A model generated the notes under the pieces. It was given only the letters and a program-made list of their open reading frames with translations, was not told where the DNA came from and searched no databases. The position numbers and the translations under genes were made by a program. DNA of 64,000 bases from Ochotona curzoniae. Its lineage: Eukaryota; Chordata; Mammalia; Lagomorpha; Ochotonidae. The stretch spans positions 25,200,001 through 25,264,000 of the forward strand of contig NW_024464918.1 of the NCBI RefSeq assembly GCF_017591425.1, given 5' to 3'. Shown piece by piece: positions 35,641-48,429 of the stretch; within the stretch, counting starts at the first letter, position 1; every line of letters starts with the position of its first letter.

Positions 35641-36589
35641 TTTAGTCATAAATCTTTCATGAATCCCCCCAAAAAATGGTTTGGAAGAAAGCATGATGGA
35701 TTGTTCAGAAGAGTCTTATCACCACCAACACAGCCGTTCTGAGAAATTAGCCAACCAGAAACCCCAGTAGCTAATTATAATTCACTTGGAAGATAATGAA
35801 GACAAATATGCCATCCTAGAACCGATGTAGAGAATTACTAATGTCAACAGAGGCTATGATTTGAAGAAGGAAAGAGGGAGGTGAATCTAGACATGTTGGA
35901 GAGAAAATCCTGACCAACAGTCTTGTGAACTTCCTCATGGCTCCATATATAAGCAGAATTTGAGCCCTGACAAGCTGAGTTCTGGCCGTGTGTTCATCCT
36001 TTGGTAGCCAAGATAATAGCTCATGGTTGGGTAGATAGAATATCCAGTTGGAAATTGGCTAGCCCCACCTCCCAAGACATTTAGAAGGAAGGAATGTACA
36101 GAGCACTAGACACGAGGGGGTCTCCATGGTGCCTGGAATGACCCTGCAGTGCAGAGAGCAGGCCAGCAGCAGCTCCCACCCCAGGCAGGTGTATGTTTTG
36201 TTCATTTCATTCACTTGAGATCCTGTCCACAGCAAAGTAGACAAGCCTTGGCCTCAGAGTGCTTGCAGTAATGTAGGTGGGTACCCTGGCAGGAGCATGG
36301 AGAGGGTGCTTGTGGAACTCAAGAAAGAAACAAGTGGCCAGTGTTGAGAACATGAGTTTCTTGGAGGAGACAACCATGCACATCATAAAGAGTGAATATG
36401 GTTAGAAAGGTGATGGAGGCTGTTGTGGCAGAGATCCTGAGGTCCAAGGGAACAGGAGGATCAAGTGTCTGTAGATGACACCATGGCATGTGTGGCAGAT
36501 TATGAGATGCTGTGAGGTTCTGCAAGGGGTTGTGGAGGCATGTTTGCTTTCATGTTGGTGCCAGACCCTGCAACTAGCAGGCCCAGTAA
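35641..36589. other. Unique non-coding; small L2 trace
   Basis: 36245-36290 is weakly L2-like on the minus strand (cctcagagtgcttgcagtaa). Otherwise unrecognised. Confidence 0.4.
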
Positions 36590-36760
36590 GAGAACTAAGT
36601 CGTGAAATCTGCATGGCAGTCCTGGGAGTTTAGAGACTAACATTATCTGCATTTTCGTCACAGGAAGACAGAGAAGTTAGGATTCAGAGCCTTATATCCT
36701 AGGTCTGCAGCCTGACATCATGTGTGTGAGCTGGGATTTCTACCCTCGTGGTACAGTCTG
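36590..36760 (-). mobile_element. MIR, minus strand
   Basis: Reversed core: attatctgcattttcgtcac, aggaagacagagaagttagg, attcagagcc. Confidence 0.65.
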
Positions 36761-37170
36761 AGAACTCACATCCTTAGCCCAACTCCCCCCACAGAGACAG
36801 GCTCACGGCACTCTGGGACAGCTCACCCAGGTACTGTGAAAGTGCTTTCACATAGAGCTTATGTTTATGGTGGACCTAAGGTTAGCTCATGAGAACCGTT
36901 GCACATACAGAAAAGCAACAAAATCTACCCAAATACATTTGTCAGTGTTAGAAGATAGGACCACAGGTATTTTCTTTCATGCAGTTGTTATGTAGATTTC
37001 ACCTATGCAGAAGCCCAATTGTTACAGTCTTCAGAACTGCTTGAAATCTTTGAATTAGGAAAACTGTGGCATCTGGGAAGACTTGCAGATCTCAGATTTA
37101 GTGTGCTTAACACTAGAAGACTATTTCAATGCCAGAGGATGGAAGATCTGAATCTAAACCTGAAGGGGAT
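36761..37170. other. Unique non-coding stretch
   Basis: Nothing recognised. Confidence 0.45.
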
Positions 37171-37506
37171 TTTTTTCAAAGATTATTTTTTAATTTTTAT
37201 TGCATAGTCAGATATGCAGACAGGAGGAGAGACAGAGAGGAAGATCTTTTGTCCGTTGATTTGCTCCCCAAGGTGCTGCAATGGACAGAGCTGCACCAGT
37301 CCGAAGCCAGGAGCCCAGAACATCTTTCAGATCTCCCACATGGGTGCAGGGTTCCAAGAGTTTGGGCCATCCTCAACTGCTTTCCCAGGCCACAAGCAGG
37401 GAGCTGGATGGGAAGTAGGGCCACCAGGATTAGAACCGGCGCCCTTATAGGATCCTGGTCCATTCAAGGCCAGGACTTAAGCTGCTAGCCTACTGTGCCA
37501 AACCCC
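37171..37506 (-). mobile_element. CSINE, minus strand, full length
   Basis: T-rich tail, agacaggaggagagacagag, gccaggagcccagaacatct, ccacaagcagggagctggat, gattagaaccggcgccctta and the reversed head to gtgccaaacccc. Confidence 0.94.
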
Positions 37507-37609
37507 TAATCCCTGAGTTTTTATGGAGCCACTTGGGAAAGAAGAAATGTTACTGTGTGTATATATAGGTTTCTACTAGCAAAAAACAACTAGAATATTG
37601 ACCGGTCTC

Positions 37610-37710
37610 TAAATCCTGCAGTAACTAGCATGGCACCTTGCATGGAGTGTGATCAAAGAAATGCTAGAAGTGAGTGCATACATGAAAGCATGAATAAATA
37701 AGTGAATGAG
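37610..37710 (+). mobile_element. L2 3'-end fragment
   Basis: Reads aactagcatggcaccttgca, tgatcaaagaaatgctagaa, then gcatgaataaataagtgaat. Confidence 0.6.
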
Positions 37711-37861
37711 GTTTCTGTTGTTTGTTTCTAGGCTTCCTCCACGAGGTAGGGTGTGCTAGCCTGCAGGGAGTCATGTCCAATTAGAATCAGAAGTCATGAG
37801 AATTGATGTTAATGACTTCTTTTGCTATAAAATTAGCATGATGTCAAAGAGAAATATTTAT

Positions 37862-37988
37862 ATATCTGTAATCATTGCAGCATCATTCACAGTAGCCAGA
37901 AGGTAGAAGCAGACCAAGTGCCCACTGGAAAATGAATGGATAAACAAAGTAAAATGATTCTGAAATTTAAAAAATATATATGATAGAT
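37862..37988 (+). mobile_element. Old L1 3' end, left part
   Basis: Contains taatcattgcagcatcattc, acagtagccagaaggtagaa, caagtgcccactggaaaatg and gaatggataaacaaag. It is continued at 38512 after two later insertions. Confidence 0.82.
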
Positions 37989-37989
37989 T

Positions 37990-38117
37990 CCAGGGTACTT
38001 CAGAAAGGTTTTAGGAAAAGATGAACTTAAAAATACATTCTATTTATGCAAGAAAAGTAGAAATTTATGTGTTTTTTCTTAAGTATGCATCTCCCATAAG
38101 CTTTCTCAAGACCCGTC
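37990..38117. mobile_element. Mariner-like MITE, copy B, inside L1
   Basis: Left end ccagggtacttcagaaaggt; right end cccataagctttctcaagac. Its interior reads like copy D rather than copy A. Confidence 0.72.
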
Positions 38118-38160
38118 ATATATAGGATTTCATATTTTGCACTGTAAAAGACGCGTTTTT

Positions 38161-38473
38161 CTAAAGTTTTATTTATTTTTATTGTAAAGGCAGATTTACA
38201 GAGAGAAGGAGAGAAAGAGAAAGATCTTCCATCTACTAATTCACTCCTCAAATGGCTGCAACTAGAGCCAAGCCAATATGAAGTCAGCATCCAAGAGCTT
38301 CTTCCGGGTTCCCCAAAGGGCACAAGGTCCCAAGGCTTTAAGCCACCCTCCATGGTATCTCAGGCCACAAGTAGGGAGCCAGACAAGAAGTGGAACAGCC
38401 AGGACATGAACCAGTTCCCATATGGGATGCCATGCTTAGAGGAAGAGAATTAGTTGAGCTAACATGCCGACCC
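38161..38473 (-). mobile_element. CSINE, minus strand, inside the same L1
   Basis: Tail ttttatttatttttattgta, body gccaagccaatatgaagtca and caaggtcccaaggctttaag, head ends aacatgccgaccc. It was inserted into the L1 close to MITE copy B. Confidence 0.92.
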
Positions 38474-38511
38474 TGATGCTCACGTTTTAATTCTGTTTTC
38501 CACCCACACTT

Positions 38512-38880
38512 TGAAGGACAGAAGTGCTGACATGTGCTACAGAATCAATGAACCATGATGAAATTATGTTAAGTGAAATGAGGCAGAAACAGAAGGACAA
38601 ACACCATATGATTTTACTCAAATGAAGTACTCCTAGCAGATAAAGTCATCAAGATGAAAAACAGAATGGTGGTTGATAGGGACTGATGGTAACAAGGAAC
38701 AGGAAGTTACGGTTTGGTGGATGCAGAGTTTAAATATCACTGGATGGAAGGCGCGTGGAGCCGAGTGACGGTAGTAACTTCAGAGCAGTACAGTGGTCAT
38801 TATGCTGTTGAGTTACACACTTAACTGGTGACAGTGATAAATTCTGAGAAATATATTTCACCAAACTTCAGATCATGTTT
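38512..38880 (+). mobile_element. Old L1 3' end, right part
   Basis: Continues the element at 37862: ttatgttaagtgaaatgagg, aggacaaacaccatatgatt, aacagaatggtggttgatag, then the 3' UTR gagttacacacttaactggt. L1ME/L1MC-like by wording. Confidence 0.82.
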
Positions 38881-39414
38881 GAAGAAAGGTCACATACTAA
38901 TGTTTTTGGACAGAAAATCAACATGAGTTATTATAGCATACTTATCATGTTATATTAGCATGTTATAATATATTTGATATCAAGTAACGATGCTATACTA
39001 ATCATCATAGCTAGCATCTATTTTGTGGATGATATAATGATACATAGCAATAATAATAAATCAAGCATTGCTTAGAGACAGGGATACTTTCTGAGAAAAA
39101 AAAATGCCTCAGTAGGCAGTTTTGTCATTATGCAAACATTGTGGAGTATACTTACAAAACCAGATGGCTTAGGTCATTCACTCATTGTGCTCATAAGCAC
39201 CACATGTATGAGTTTGCTCTTGGCATAACAGGGATGCTGTATTAAACTTTTTTTAAAATAACTAGAGTGTGCTCCAAAATATGATGAATCACTATGCCCC
39301 TAACTCTGTACTGTGAAATACATGAAATTTCTTCATCTTATACAAATAAAATAATTTAAATCTCAAAATAAATTAAATGATGATGAGAACTACAGTTTAA
39401 TAAATATATAAGCT
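38881..39414. other. A/T-rich unique stretch
   Basis: No gene or repeat recognised. Confidence 0.45.
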
Positions 39415-39735
39415 GGGCCCCAGGTGCCATAATCTATTGGCTAAATCCTCATGTTGCATGCACCACGATCTCATATGGATGCTGATTCATGTCCCAGCTG
39501 CTCCACTCCCATCCAGCTCTCTGCTTGTGGTCTGGAAAAGCAGTCAAAAATGGCCCAAAGCCTTGGGACCCTACACCCGTGTAGGAGACCTGAAAGACAC
39601 TCCTGTCTTCAGGTCTGCTCAGCTGTGGCCATTGTGGCCACTTGGAGAGTGAACCAGTGGACAGAAGATCTTTCTCTCCTTCTGCAAATTTGTCTTTCAA
39701 TTAAAAAATAAATAAATATTTAAAAATAAATAAAC
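39415..39735 (+). mobile_element. CSINE, plus strand
   Basis: Starts gggccccaggtgccataatc, body aaatggcccaaagccttggg, ends tttgtctttcaattaaaaaa with a long AATAAAT tail partly reiterated (39701-39735). Confidence 0.93.
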
Positions 39736-40009
39736 ATACAAACCAATTACATAATCATTTATATCGCTATCCAGCAGCATTACTACAGTTTATTATATGT
39801 GCTATACTTTTACATGACTGGTAGCAAAAGAACATCACCACAAACTTGCAAGTAACATATTGCACAGGAGCAGTCCGAGTACTACAGTGTCACTAGGCAA
39901 CAGGAATTCTTCAGCTCCACTATAAGCTCATGGGACCATTGTCAAGTGTGCAATCCCTCATTAATCAAAGTGTCATCATGTGACAGCTGTATGTAATTGC
40001 TTATATAAC

Positions 40010-40170
40010 TGATGTTTACTGAGCACCCACCATGTGCCCAACTGCATTCTAATGATCGTATACTCTCTAAGCTGATAACAACAGTAGAAGGTCACTACAG
40101 TTGTTTTCTACTGACAGATAGGAAAGTCACTGCAGAAGTGCTAAATAATTCTGCAAGGGAACAAAGCTCA
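40010..40170 (-). mobile_element. MIR, minus strand
   Basis: Reversed MIR: tgtttactgagcacccacca, tgtgcccaactgcattctaa, ttctactgacagataggaaa. Confidence 0.7.
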
Positions 40171-40389
40171 TAAACTAGAGTAAAAGAATGGCTGCAAGGT
40201 ATAGCTGTGTTGGGGACTCATGGCTGGTGGAGCCTAATTGGTGGACCTGAGTAGCAGTTTGGATTAACCAGGCCAAAAATCCCAATACTTTACATGATCA
40301 CACTCAAGTTGTCCATCTACAGCTGATTAATAACAATCATAAGAAAGGAAGCTCAAGACACAAGTGTTGGAATGAGGACTTTGGAAACA

Positions 40390-40570
40390 TCATTGGCCCA
40401 GTCTTCTCAACAGTGATACAAAGTGCATCCTCTTCAGCTGTCTTTATAGAGGAAGAAACTGTGACAGTAAGAGTGTAACACACTTGCCCAGTCTTAGAGT
40501 TCACAAATGGGAGGTCTGGAACGCAAATCCAGGCAGTTTGATGCCATAATCTGTGCACTGACCACAATAC
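40390..40570 (-). mobile_element. Second MIR, minus strand
   Basis: Contains gaggaagaaactgtgacagt, cacttgcccagtcttagagt, aacgcaaatccaggcagttt and ccataatctgtgcactgacc, the reversed tRNA-like end included. Confidence 0.75.
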
Positions 40571-41764
40571 AAGGATTTCTTGAACTGCTGAGAGTTAACT
40601 TTTTAGTACTAATTCTAAGAGTGCTAGAATACAAGTTATCACTTATCCGACAATGGCCTCACACTGGGATAAATATTTCCACTATATTAATTTCTATGGG
40701 CACCACAAGAGGACCTTGTGGGGGAAGTAAGGCCTTTAAGCCTGTTGCAAAGGCAAATAGATCCTTCCAGTTCTCCCTGTTAGCATGCCGTGCAATCAGG
40801 ATTCACATGCAGGTGGCAGCCACCAGCAGAGAGTCTTCTGGAGTGGACATGCAGGCTCTTGGACCCTACTCCGGACGATTTGAATGAGAATCTGCATATG
40901 AACAAAAGTCCAGATTATCCCAGTGCATTTCGAGGTTTTTCTTCCTCAAAACCAAGGGTATGGCAGTCAGCAGCCGGAACCACTCCTGTCTCCAAACTGA
41001 TAGAGAAAGGGAACAACATTAAAATAAGAAATGATCCTAATAAAGAGATAAATGTGAGGGACTTCTAAGGATGCCATTTTCTCATCTTCTCTGAAGACCT
41101 GATAAGTTCATGTCTCCAGTGGAACTCCACATTTAACAAAATGAGCCTTTTGCTATCTTGAGCAGAAGAATTACTGCTCTGAAAACTCACAGGAAGAATC
41201 AGGAGCAAACAGCAGTAGGCTTCCTCTTTTTCATATGGCCAGAGAGGTGGGTTACAAGAGACCTCTCCAACAGGCTGGCCGACTGGCAATCTATGCATTG
41301 ATTTAGAACGCTGATGCTGAGAGAGCCACGTTTCACAACTTAATGTGCTGCTCAAGGCTGCGGGCACTCGCAGTTGCCTCTGGTAGGGATTGACTAGTCC
41401 CCGTGGAAATGGACTCTGGCTTCTGAGCCTGCCCTTGCCCATCTGCTTCCCTGCAAAGACTATCACCCCCGTACCCTTGGGACAAGCCTAACATAACAGC
41501 AGCAGCCAGGACTGAACACAGGCATTAACCAGTGCCACAGGCATATCCCAGCTGGGAATCAATTCTCTTCTAAGGAGTTGGCCTGATGCCTGGCCCTTAA
41601 GGAGTGTCACACACACGTCGTGTGTTAGCAATACTTATGCTCTTCTTTTATAGACAGCTGCTAACTAGGCTCAGTAGAAAGGGCCAGGAAAAGAAAGACA
41701 AGATTTGGAGTTGGAAAAGATAAAATCAAATGAATTGAAAGAAAAAGAATAAGAGAATTTTCCT
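40571..41764. other. Unique non-coding stretch
   Basis: Overlapping frames of 126 and 92 codons (plus, 40507-41068) and 133 codons (minus, 41065-41466) are present. They show no domain, and codons on both strands look like random open sequence. Confidence 0.4.
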
Positions 41765-41910
41765 TTTCTAAATAATAATAAGAATCGTACCTAGCATGTG
41801 GAGTCAGTGCTGACTACACACCAGGCACTGCACAAAGGAATCAATATGTCTCATTTAATACTCCCAGGAACCCTACAAAGTAGATATTTTAATTATTTCC
41901 ATCTGACACA
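41765..41910 (-). mobile_element. MIR, minus strand
   Basis: Reads acaccaggcactgcacaaag, gtctcatttaatactcccag, accctacaaagtagatattt. Confidence 0.75.
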
Positions 41911-41934
41911 GGAATGGAAGGCTGTCACTTTATA

Positions 41935-42020
41935 GGGAAAGAGAGAGAGAGGAGTGGAAAGGAAAGAGACAGGGAGATAGAAAGGAATTAGAGAAGAAAG
42001 AATGAAAGTGGGAGAGGGAC
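41935..42020. repeat. GA-rich low-complexity tract
   Basis: Imperfect GAGA/GGAAA purine run with no attached SINE. Confidence 0.75.
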
Positions 42021-42198
42021 AGAGCTCAGTTTTCTTGTGGAATAGAAAGGAGAATGACTACAGAGGGCCTTAAAGCAAAGGAAAGTTCCCTGGTGATCAG
42101 AAATAGTGTAAATAAAAACGGATTGTTTACTTTCATTTTAAACAATTAAAATGCTTGAAAGATTGACTTGTTTCATGTGTTTTTGGGGCAAAATATCT

Positions 42199-42490
42199 TT
42201 TCTTATTTGAAAATCAGAATTATAGAGAGAGAGAGATCTTTCATCTGCAGGTTTCCTCCCAAGGTGGCCACAAGACTGTGGCTGGGTAAGGCTGACGCCA
42301 GGAGTAAGGAACTTCCTGCAGGTCTTCCACCTGGGTGCAAGAGCCCAAGGACTTGGGTCCATCTGCTGCTTTCCCAGGCAGCAGAAGAGCTTAGGATCAG
42401 AAGGAGAACAACCAGGATTCAAACTGGCACCCATATGGGATTTGAGAGTTGCAGGTGGTAGCTTAACCTGTTAAACTACAGTGCTGGCCC
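42199..42490 (-). mobile_element. Diverged CSINE, minus strand
   Basis: Tail tttcttatttgaaaatcaga, GAGA run, aaggtggccacaagactgtg, gcaagagcccaaggacttgg, aaactggcacccatatggga, and reversed head gttaaactacagtgctggcc. The 'aaggacttggg' wording makes it an older rabbit-like variant. Confidence 0.88.
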
Positions 42491-43439
42491 CTATCTCATC
42501 TTTTATAAACTCAAACAAAAGTAAGTCGGCTGAATTTTAACTATCCCTAAATGAAACACACACACACACGTAGTGTTTCTTTTCGCAATTATGACTTCTT
42601 GAGAATGAATGGAAAATTTGGCAATCCGATTAAATGTAGCTTACAATAAAACAGCGCTAAATGTGGGTTTTATATGCCCTTTGTTTCTCATTTTCCTTGG
42701 AACATTGTCAAGAGTTTAATGAAACTAATACTTGGGCTTCAGATCTCTCATGGTCAGAAGTCAGACCCTCCCCAACACTAGCAACTCAATGTAACCCACT
42801 TTTTTGCAGCTAGTGGGCTATGTCAGGACCTAGGCTATATATGTTGTATATGAACAGACCCAGGAATCCTCTCAGGAACCCCAGAATGAAGGCGTGACTA
42901 GCAGTTCCATTTATGGAAGTAGCAGAGACTCAGAGTGCTGACCACTTACCATGCTTCCATGGTAAGCAGAGGAGTTAAAAGTGAACCCAGACAGCGGAGC
43001 TGTTTTCTTTCCTCTAAAACATTGGTCTTTTTTTTTTTCAATTAACTCATAAACATAAAATTTCTAAAGCATTATTTTAAACACCAAGGTCTAGTAACAC
43101 TGGCTCAAAAATCTATGCTTTATATCAGCTAAACTGGTCACATGGTAGCTTTTGGAAATACCCCACCCCAAAAAAATTTAGGTTGGGCTAGCTGTTCCTA
43201 ATGGTTATATAGAGAGAAGCTCAGGAAGACATCAATCCCTTCCTTACCCAGGCAGTTGGCGCTCTACTAGTTTGCTGGAATAATGTCTGAAATTGCAGAG
43301 GGTTTTCAGGGAGTTATTGCACCCACTTGGTTATTCTACTGGGTCTCCTCAGCCTGTGTGAGAAGTGCACCTTGGTCATATGGAACCCTTGGAGTGGCAG
43401 ATTGAATATTCATTAATTTTATAGATTTTAACCACTAGA
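42491..43439. other. Unique non-coding stretch
   Basis: A short CA run (42556-42568) and a T9 run near 43030. Nothing else recognised. Confidence 0.45.
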
Positions 43440-43620
43440 CTGTTGTATGTTAAATGCCATTCCAGGCTCTTCGCTTGTGTTTACTTCTTAACTCTCACAA
43501 GGCCCTGGGCCACAGATGCCATTATCATGACCATTTTATAGCTGAGATAACAGAGATTCAGAATTGCAAAGTGTAGCTGAGATTCTCACCAGCTCTGTCT
43601 ATTGATTCAGGAGCCTTCTC
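43440..43620 (-). mobile_element. MIR, minus strand
   Basis: Reads ttcttaactctcacaaggcc, atgaccattttatagctgag, agagattcagaattgcaaag. Confidence 0.75.
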
Positions 43621-43729
43621 TCCTGCAAGCAATTTGCAATCATGACAAGGAAGACATGGACATACTAAGGTACTAATTATCCAAGTCATTACTTCACTAT
43701 AATAATGGATTATCCTATACATGCAAGTT

Positions 43730-44655
43730 TGACCGTTTCATTGCACCATTCACAAAATGAATTCCACCTATACTGTAGGTTTAAATGGAAGAACTACAAA
43801 TCTAAAACTCTTGAGAGAAAACATAGTTGTTAAATCTTTGAAACACTGGATTAAACAATTGTTTCTCACTTAGGATATCAAAGCACAGAAATTAAAAATT
43901 TAGATTTCATCAAATGTAAAAAAACAGTTATGACTCAAAGAATGTCATCACAAAAGTGAAAAAAATCTTTAAAATAGAACAAAATATTTGCAAATTCTGT
44001 ATCTGACAGCAAACCTGGGTCCAGAATATTAAAAAAAATTAAAACTCAATAGTGAAAAACAAGCAGTAATTTTTAATTGATAAGCAGTTTAAATAGATGT
44101 TTTAGCAAAAAAATATACAAACTGTCCAGAAGCACATGAAAATGTGCTCAACATAGTCATTAGGAAAACAAAAATCAAAGCCACATGAAATACCACTTCT
44201 CAACCATTAGCATGACAATAGTAAGAAAGATAAGTGTTGGACAAGAATATGAATAAAACCCTCATTCATTGCTGATGGGAAAGTATAGTAGTACAAATAC
44301 TCTCATAGTTGGCTGTTCTTCAAACTGAGAAGCAGAAAGCTACTGTACAGCCTGAGTGTTTTAGTCAATTTCCACTTCTAAGTATCTACCTAAGAGAATT
44401 AAAAAATTTACATCCACAAGAACAAGTATGTCAATGTTAATGGCAACATTATTCATAACAGCTAAAATGCAAACAATTTAAATCTCATTGGCTTATGAAG
44501 GGATAAACAAAATATATATTTATATTAAGGAATATCATTCTTCAAGAAAAGAAATGATATATTGATACATTCCATATCAACGACACTTGAAAATATTATG
44601 TTAAATGAAAGAACCCCTTTGTAAGAGACCATATTTTGTAGCTTCCATTTTCTTT
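43730..44655 (+). mobile_element. Old L1, ORF2 end, left part
   Basis: A long ordered run of L1 landmarks: tctaaaactcttgagagaaa, tttagatttcatcaaatgta, aaatatttgcaaattctgta, atgaaataccacttctcaac, gataagtgttggacaagaat, aatggcaacattattcataa, atattatgttaaatgaaaga. It is frame-broken throughout. The element continues at 44970. Confidence 0.85.
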
Positions 44656-44969
44656 AAAAAAAAAAGGATAAATTTATTTTTATTTGAACAGCATAGTCAT
44701 ACAGAGAGAGACAGAGGAAAAAAGAGATCTTCCATTCAGTGATTCACTCTCCAGATGGTTGGAGATGAGCTTATCCAAAGTCAGGAGCTTCATTTGGGTC
44801 TCCCCAGTGGGTGCAGGGTCCCAAAGGCCATCCTCCACTGCTTTCTCAGGCCATAGTCAGGGAGCTAGATGGGAAGTAGAACAACTAGGATGAAAACCAG
44901 AACCCATATAGGATGACAGGACCTGAAGGTGCAGGATTAATTAGCCTGTTGAACCATGGTGCCGGCCCC
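44656..44969 (-). mobile_element. CSINE inserted in the old L1
   Basis: Poly(A)-like start, ttatttttatttgaacagca, tcttccattcagtgattcac, ggtcccaaaggccatcctcc, and head end ggtgccggcccca. Imperfect duplicates of cttccatttt / cttgcattta flank it. Confidence 0.92.
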
Positions 44970-45240
44970 ATGTATACTTGCATTTATGTGAGCTGTCTAT
45001 AATAGGCAATACATTTGAGACAGAAATTCACTTAGTGGTTGTCTGAGTTGAGGCAGAAAAATGTGATATAGGGAAAGAGAGTGGATACTTATGGGCATGA
45101 AATTTTGACAGTGGGAGGATGATAAAATATTCAAAATTCATTGTGCTGGTAGCTGCACAACAGAATCTACTAAACAGCTTCCACTGTTTAACTGGAAATT
45201 TTAACGTGTATGACTTATGCGGTAAGATGTTAAAAAAATT
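44970..45240 (+). mobile_element. Old L1 3' UTR, right part
   Basis: Continuation of the L1 at 43730: tgtatacttgcatttatgtg, acttagtggttgtctgagtt, gaaattttaacgtgtatgac. The split confirms that the SINE came later. Confidence 0.75.
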
Positions 45241-46330
45241 TGAGATGAACTAGAACTAATGTCACAATCCTCAGATTTTCCAGAACCACGTGCTTTGTTT
45301 TGCTTTGCTTCAGTTTTGACCCTCCTGAGGGAGATCTTGAATGTGGACTTTCCATTCTACCACCACCAGCATCCCCACCACACAGAAAACACTATTTCCA
45401 GGATCTGTATGGAGTAAAGACAGAGCCGCCGGGTCTCCTCAGCTTCCTACCTGCAGGCTAGTCCAGTCATCATCTTTTCTCTTGCTCTGAAATATCCTTG
45501 ATGATTTATAACAGAATAAAATATTTCCCCATTACTCTATCTTCAAGCCCTCCTCCCACAAAAAGTCTTGAAACAGAAAATTTGAAATCAATTTTCTTCT
45601 TAACAGAAACAACAACAATAAAATTCCTCAAAAATTCCAGTTATGCTGTTTTTTCCCTATAGCAGCAGCCCCACCACTTTGACAGACTTTGGCTTTGGTG
45701 TGAGAAATTTAGGTTACACAAAAGTCATCTTCTTAGCAGCATTGCAGAACAATGGGCTTTTGAGTAAACATGCAAGTTTCCCATCTGTGGACACTGGCTT
45801 CCCTTTTTATTCACTTTAAAGATTTCTATCTGTGCACTCCAAACTGTGGTAGGTTGTCTTCTCATAATGCTAGAGAACTAACAAGATTTCTTATAATCCT
45901 CCTCTGCTTCTATTACCTATAATATTTAATGATTTCCCTTCAACCCTATCAGCCCCTGCAATTCCTCCTGTTTACTGTTGTTCCTTTTCAGCTTAATAAC
46001 CACCTCGTTCTATGCATCATCTCTCTGAAAATTTCGGAGAATAGCCATGTAAGAGAAATGCACTCTTTGAATTTAGAACAGTACATTATGTGTATGCTCT
46101 TATATTATGCTCCATTTGTGCTACTCCAATGGTATCCGCCAAACTCAATAGCAAACTGAAATGATTGCAGTGTTTTCCATTTGGAAAGGCAGGCTTATTT
46201 AGCAGACACGTAACAGCGTTTCTTTTCTTTACCGTTAGAGTTTAGTGTCTTTGTCTTCCAAACCAGTTCTGGGTACCAGCTACCAAGTTTAAGCTATTTG
46301 TCATGGCCGAAAAGAGTATAACCTCAGTGG
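45241..46330. other. Unique non-coding stretch
   Basis: No repeat, RNA gene or convincing frame recognised. Confidence 0.45.
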
Positions 46331-46600
46331 TTTTATTTCAAAATTTTTATTTCTTTGTTAAGAGAGACACAAAGAGAGAATCAGGGATGGAGGAAGATAG
46401 AGGAGTTGGTGGATTCCCCAAAGGCCTAGAATGGCCAGGATTGGTAAGGAGCTGGGAACCCAATCTGTGTCTCCTCACACAGGTAACAAAAATTCAAGTG
46501 CTTAAGCTGTAACTACTCCTTCCCAGGATCCGTGTTGGTGGGAAGCCGACATTAGGAGTCAGAAACCAGGACATCAAATGGGAGATACAGGAATCCTAAT
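46331..46600 (-). mobile_element. Old CSINE variant, minus strand
   Basis: Body words ccaaaggcctagaatggcca, gatccgtgttggtgggaagc and gacattaggagtcagaaacc correspond to the older lagomorph variant with a 'gctaatg...agtggaagcca' body. Highly diverged. Confidence 0.65.
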
Positions 46601-46650
46601 TACAAAATGCTAATAAAGCTAAACACATGCTCCCCTCGTTTATTTGGGGT

Positions 46651-46757
<107 letters not shown>

Positions 46758-46867
46758 ACCCTAAAAAAAGAAAGATAAACATACGAGAAAAGTTTGTCCT
46801 TATCAAATTTTTACAGGACTAGTGCTTATAGTACTAATTACAGTCTCTAGCTTAGAGTAATCATAGG

Positions 46868-47065
46868 TAGTATTTGTTGAATTCTTACAACTGACCAGAC
46901 ACTGATGCTGTGAAAAAGGCATTATTATGGGAGGATAAAAATATGCCTATATTACAGAAGAGGAAGCTGAGAGAAAGATTAAGAAACTTGCCCAAGATCA
47001 CATAACTTGTTAGTAAAAGAACTGGGGATTTTAAACTCAAGACACTGGTTCCCAAGTCACCATGG
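46868..47065 (-). mobile_element. MIR, minus strand
   Basis: Well preserved: tattacagaagaggaagctg, aagaaacttgcccaagatca, aactggggattttaaactca. Confidence 0.85.
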
Positions 47066-48429
47066 TATGTTTCCTGGGAGCAGAAGAGACATAAACATCT
47101 GTGAGTGAACAAGGGGAAGATACAGAGCAACAAAAGGAATCCATGACTGCAAAATTCCATGTACTCATCTCCACCCTTCTTTTCCTGGCTTATGCCCTCC
47201 AGGAAGCCTCTCAAGAGTTCTAGAATAGGAACGACATTGTTCTGTCTTTCCTCCTCCCTGTAATTTTTCACCTCCTCCCGGATGTGGAGGGATCTTTATA
47301 CAAAATACGTTTATGGAAAGAAATGTAAATTTGCAAAGCAAGCCAGTTCCCAGCACCCAGTCGTAGATATGCAAGTACACAAAGTAAATCTAGTCTTTGA
47401 TTATAACCATAAGACCGAAACAAGGAGTTTTTCATAAAGCAGATATGGGTAGCAAAAATGATGCAGGAAGAGCTATGTTGTTACCCAGAGTTCTAACAAC
47501 GGACTGGAATTACATCCACTCTTAGCTTTGCTTGTGACTAAGTTTGCATAATTAACGTGTGCCTTCATTAACTAATTGAAAGCCCTGTATTTGGTTCCTT
47601 GCTTATTAATCAGACAAAACAAACCCAGTTACTCTCAGTTTTCAAACCAGAAGCCAGTACTTTCAAGTCAGAAGTGTTTGGTACATCCCGAAGTTTTTCG
47701 GAGTGACAGCATGCTTTGTTTGCTGAACATGGCTGCCTTGGTGGTTTCATGAGTGTCGGTAGACACACTACAGCTGCTGCTCCTGACATGATGGCAGCAC
47801 CAAGACTTTAACAATATGAGGAGAGGTGAAGCAGAGGTTCCTGAGATTAGGCCAGAGAACACAGTGCAGCAGCATGCCTCCCCTGCTGGGTTGTCTCAGC
47901 TACACCTGGTTTAGAGCCACATCCAAAGGCCAGGTCTTCTGCTCTTTGTAAATGCTCTTTAACCATCCCAGCAGGCTTGCAAAGGCATCCACATTAAAGA
48001 AAAGGAAAGTAGAACCAGTACTAGGACCCAAGCCTTTCATACATTTTCAACCACTAGAACTCTGCCAGTCATATGGCCTAAGAACACACTGGTAAAGAAA
48101 ATGCCTCTTTAGAACCAACTCAGCTCCCTTCGACAATCTCCTTTGTTGACTTTATCAAAAGGAGAAACCCATGAGTCTATATTTCCCTCAAGAATCTGAT
48201 TTGCTTCCAATCAGTCCCTTGGGAGCAAGGAATCATTTCTAGAGTGCTCCAGTTGAAAGTAGATAAAAGGTAACAACTTGAGGACCATAACATACTCAAA
48301 TGTGTTGGGTGGATAACAAATTATTTTATATACTTATTATGATGATGTTTTGCTATATCTCTCTCTGTGCCATGCTTGAGTAATTCAGTTTAATAACTGA
48401 TGTTCCTATGTTATATTTTCTACCAGATT
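47066..48429. other. Mostly unique; one weak MIR
   Basis: 47950-48075 is weakly MIR-like on the minus strand (agaaccagtactaggaccca). Nothing else recognised. Confidence 0.45.
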
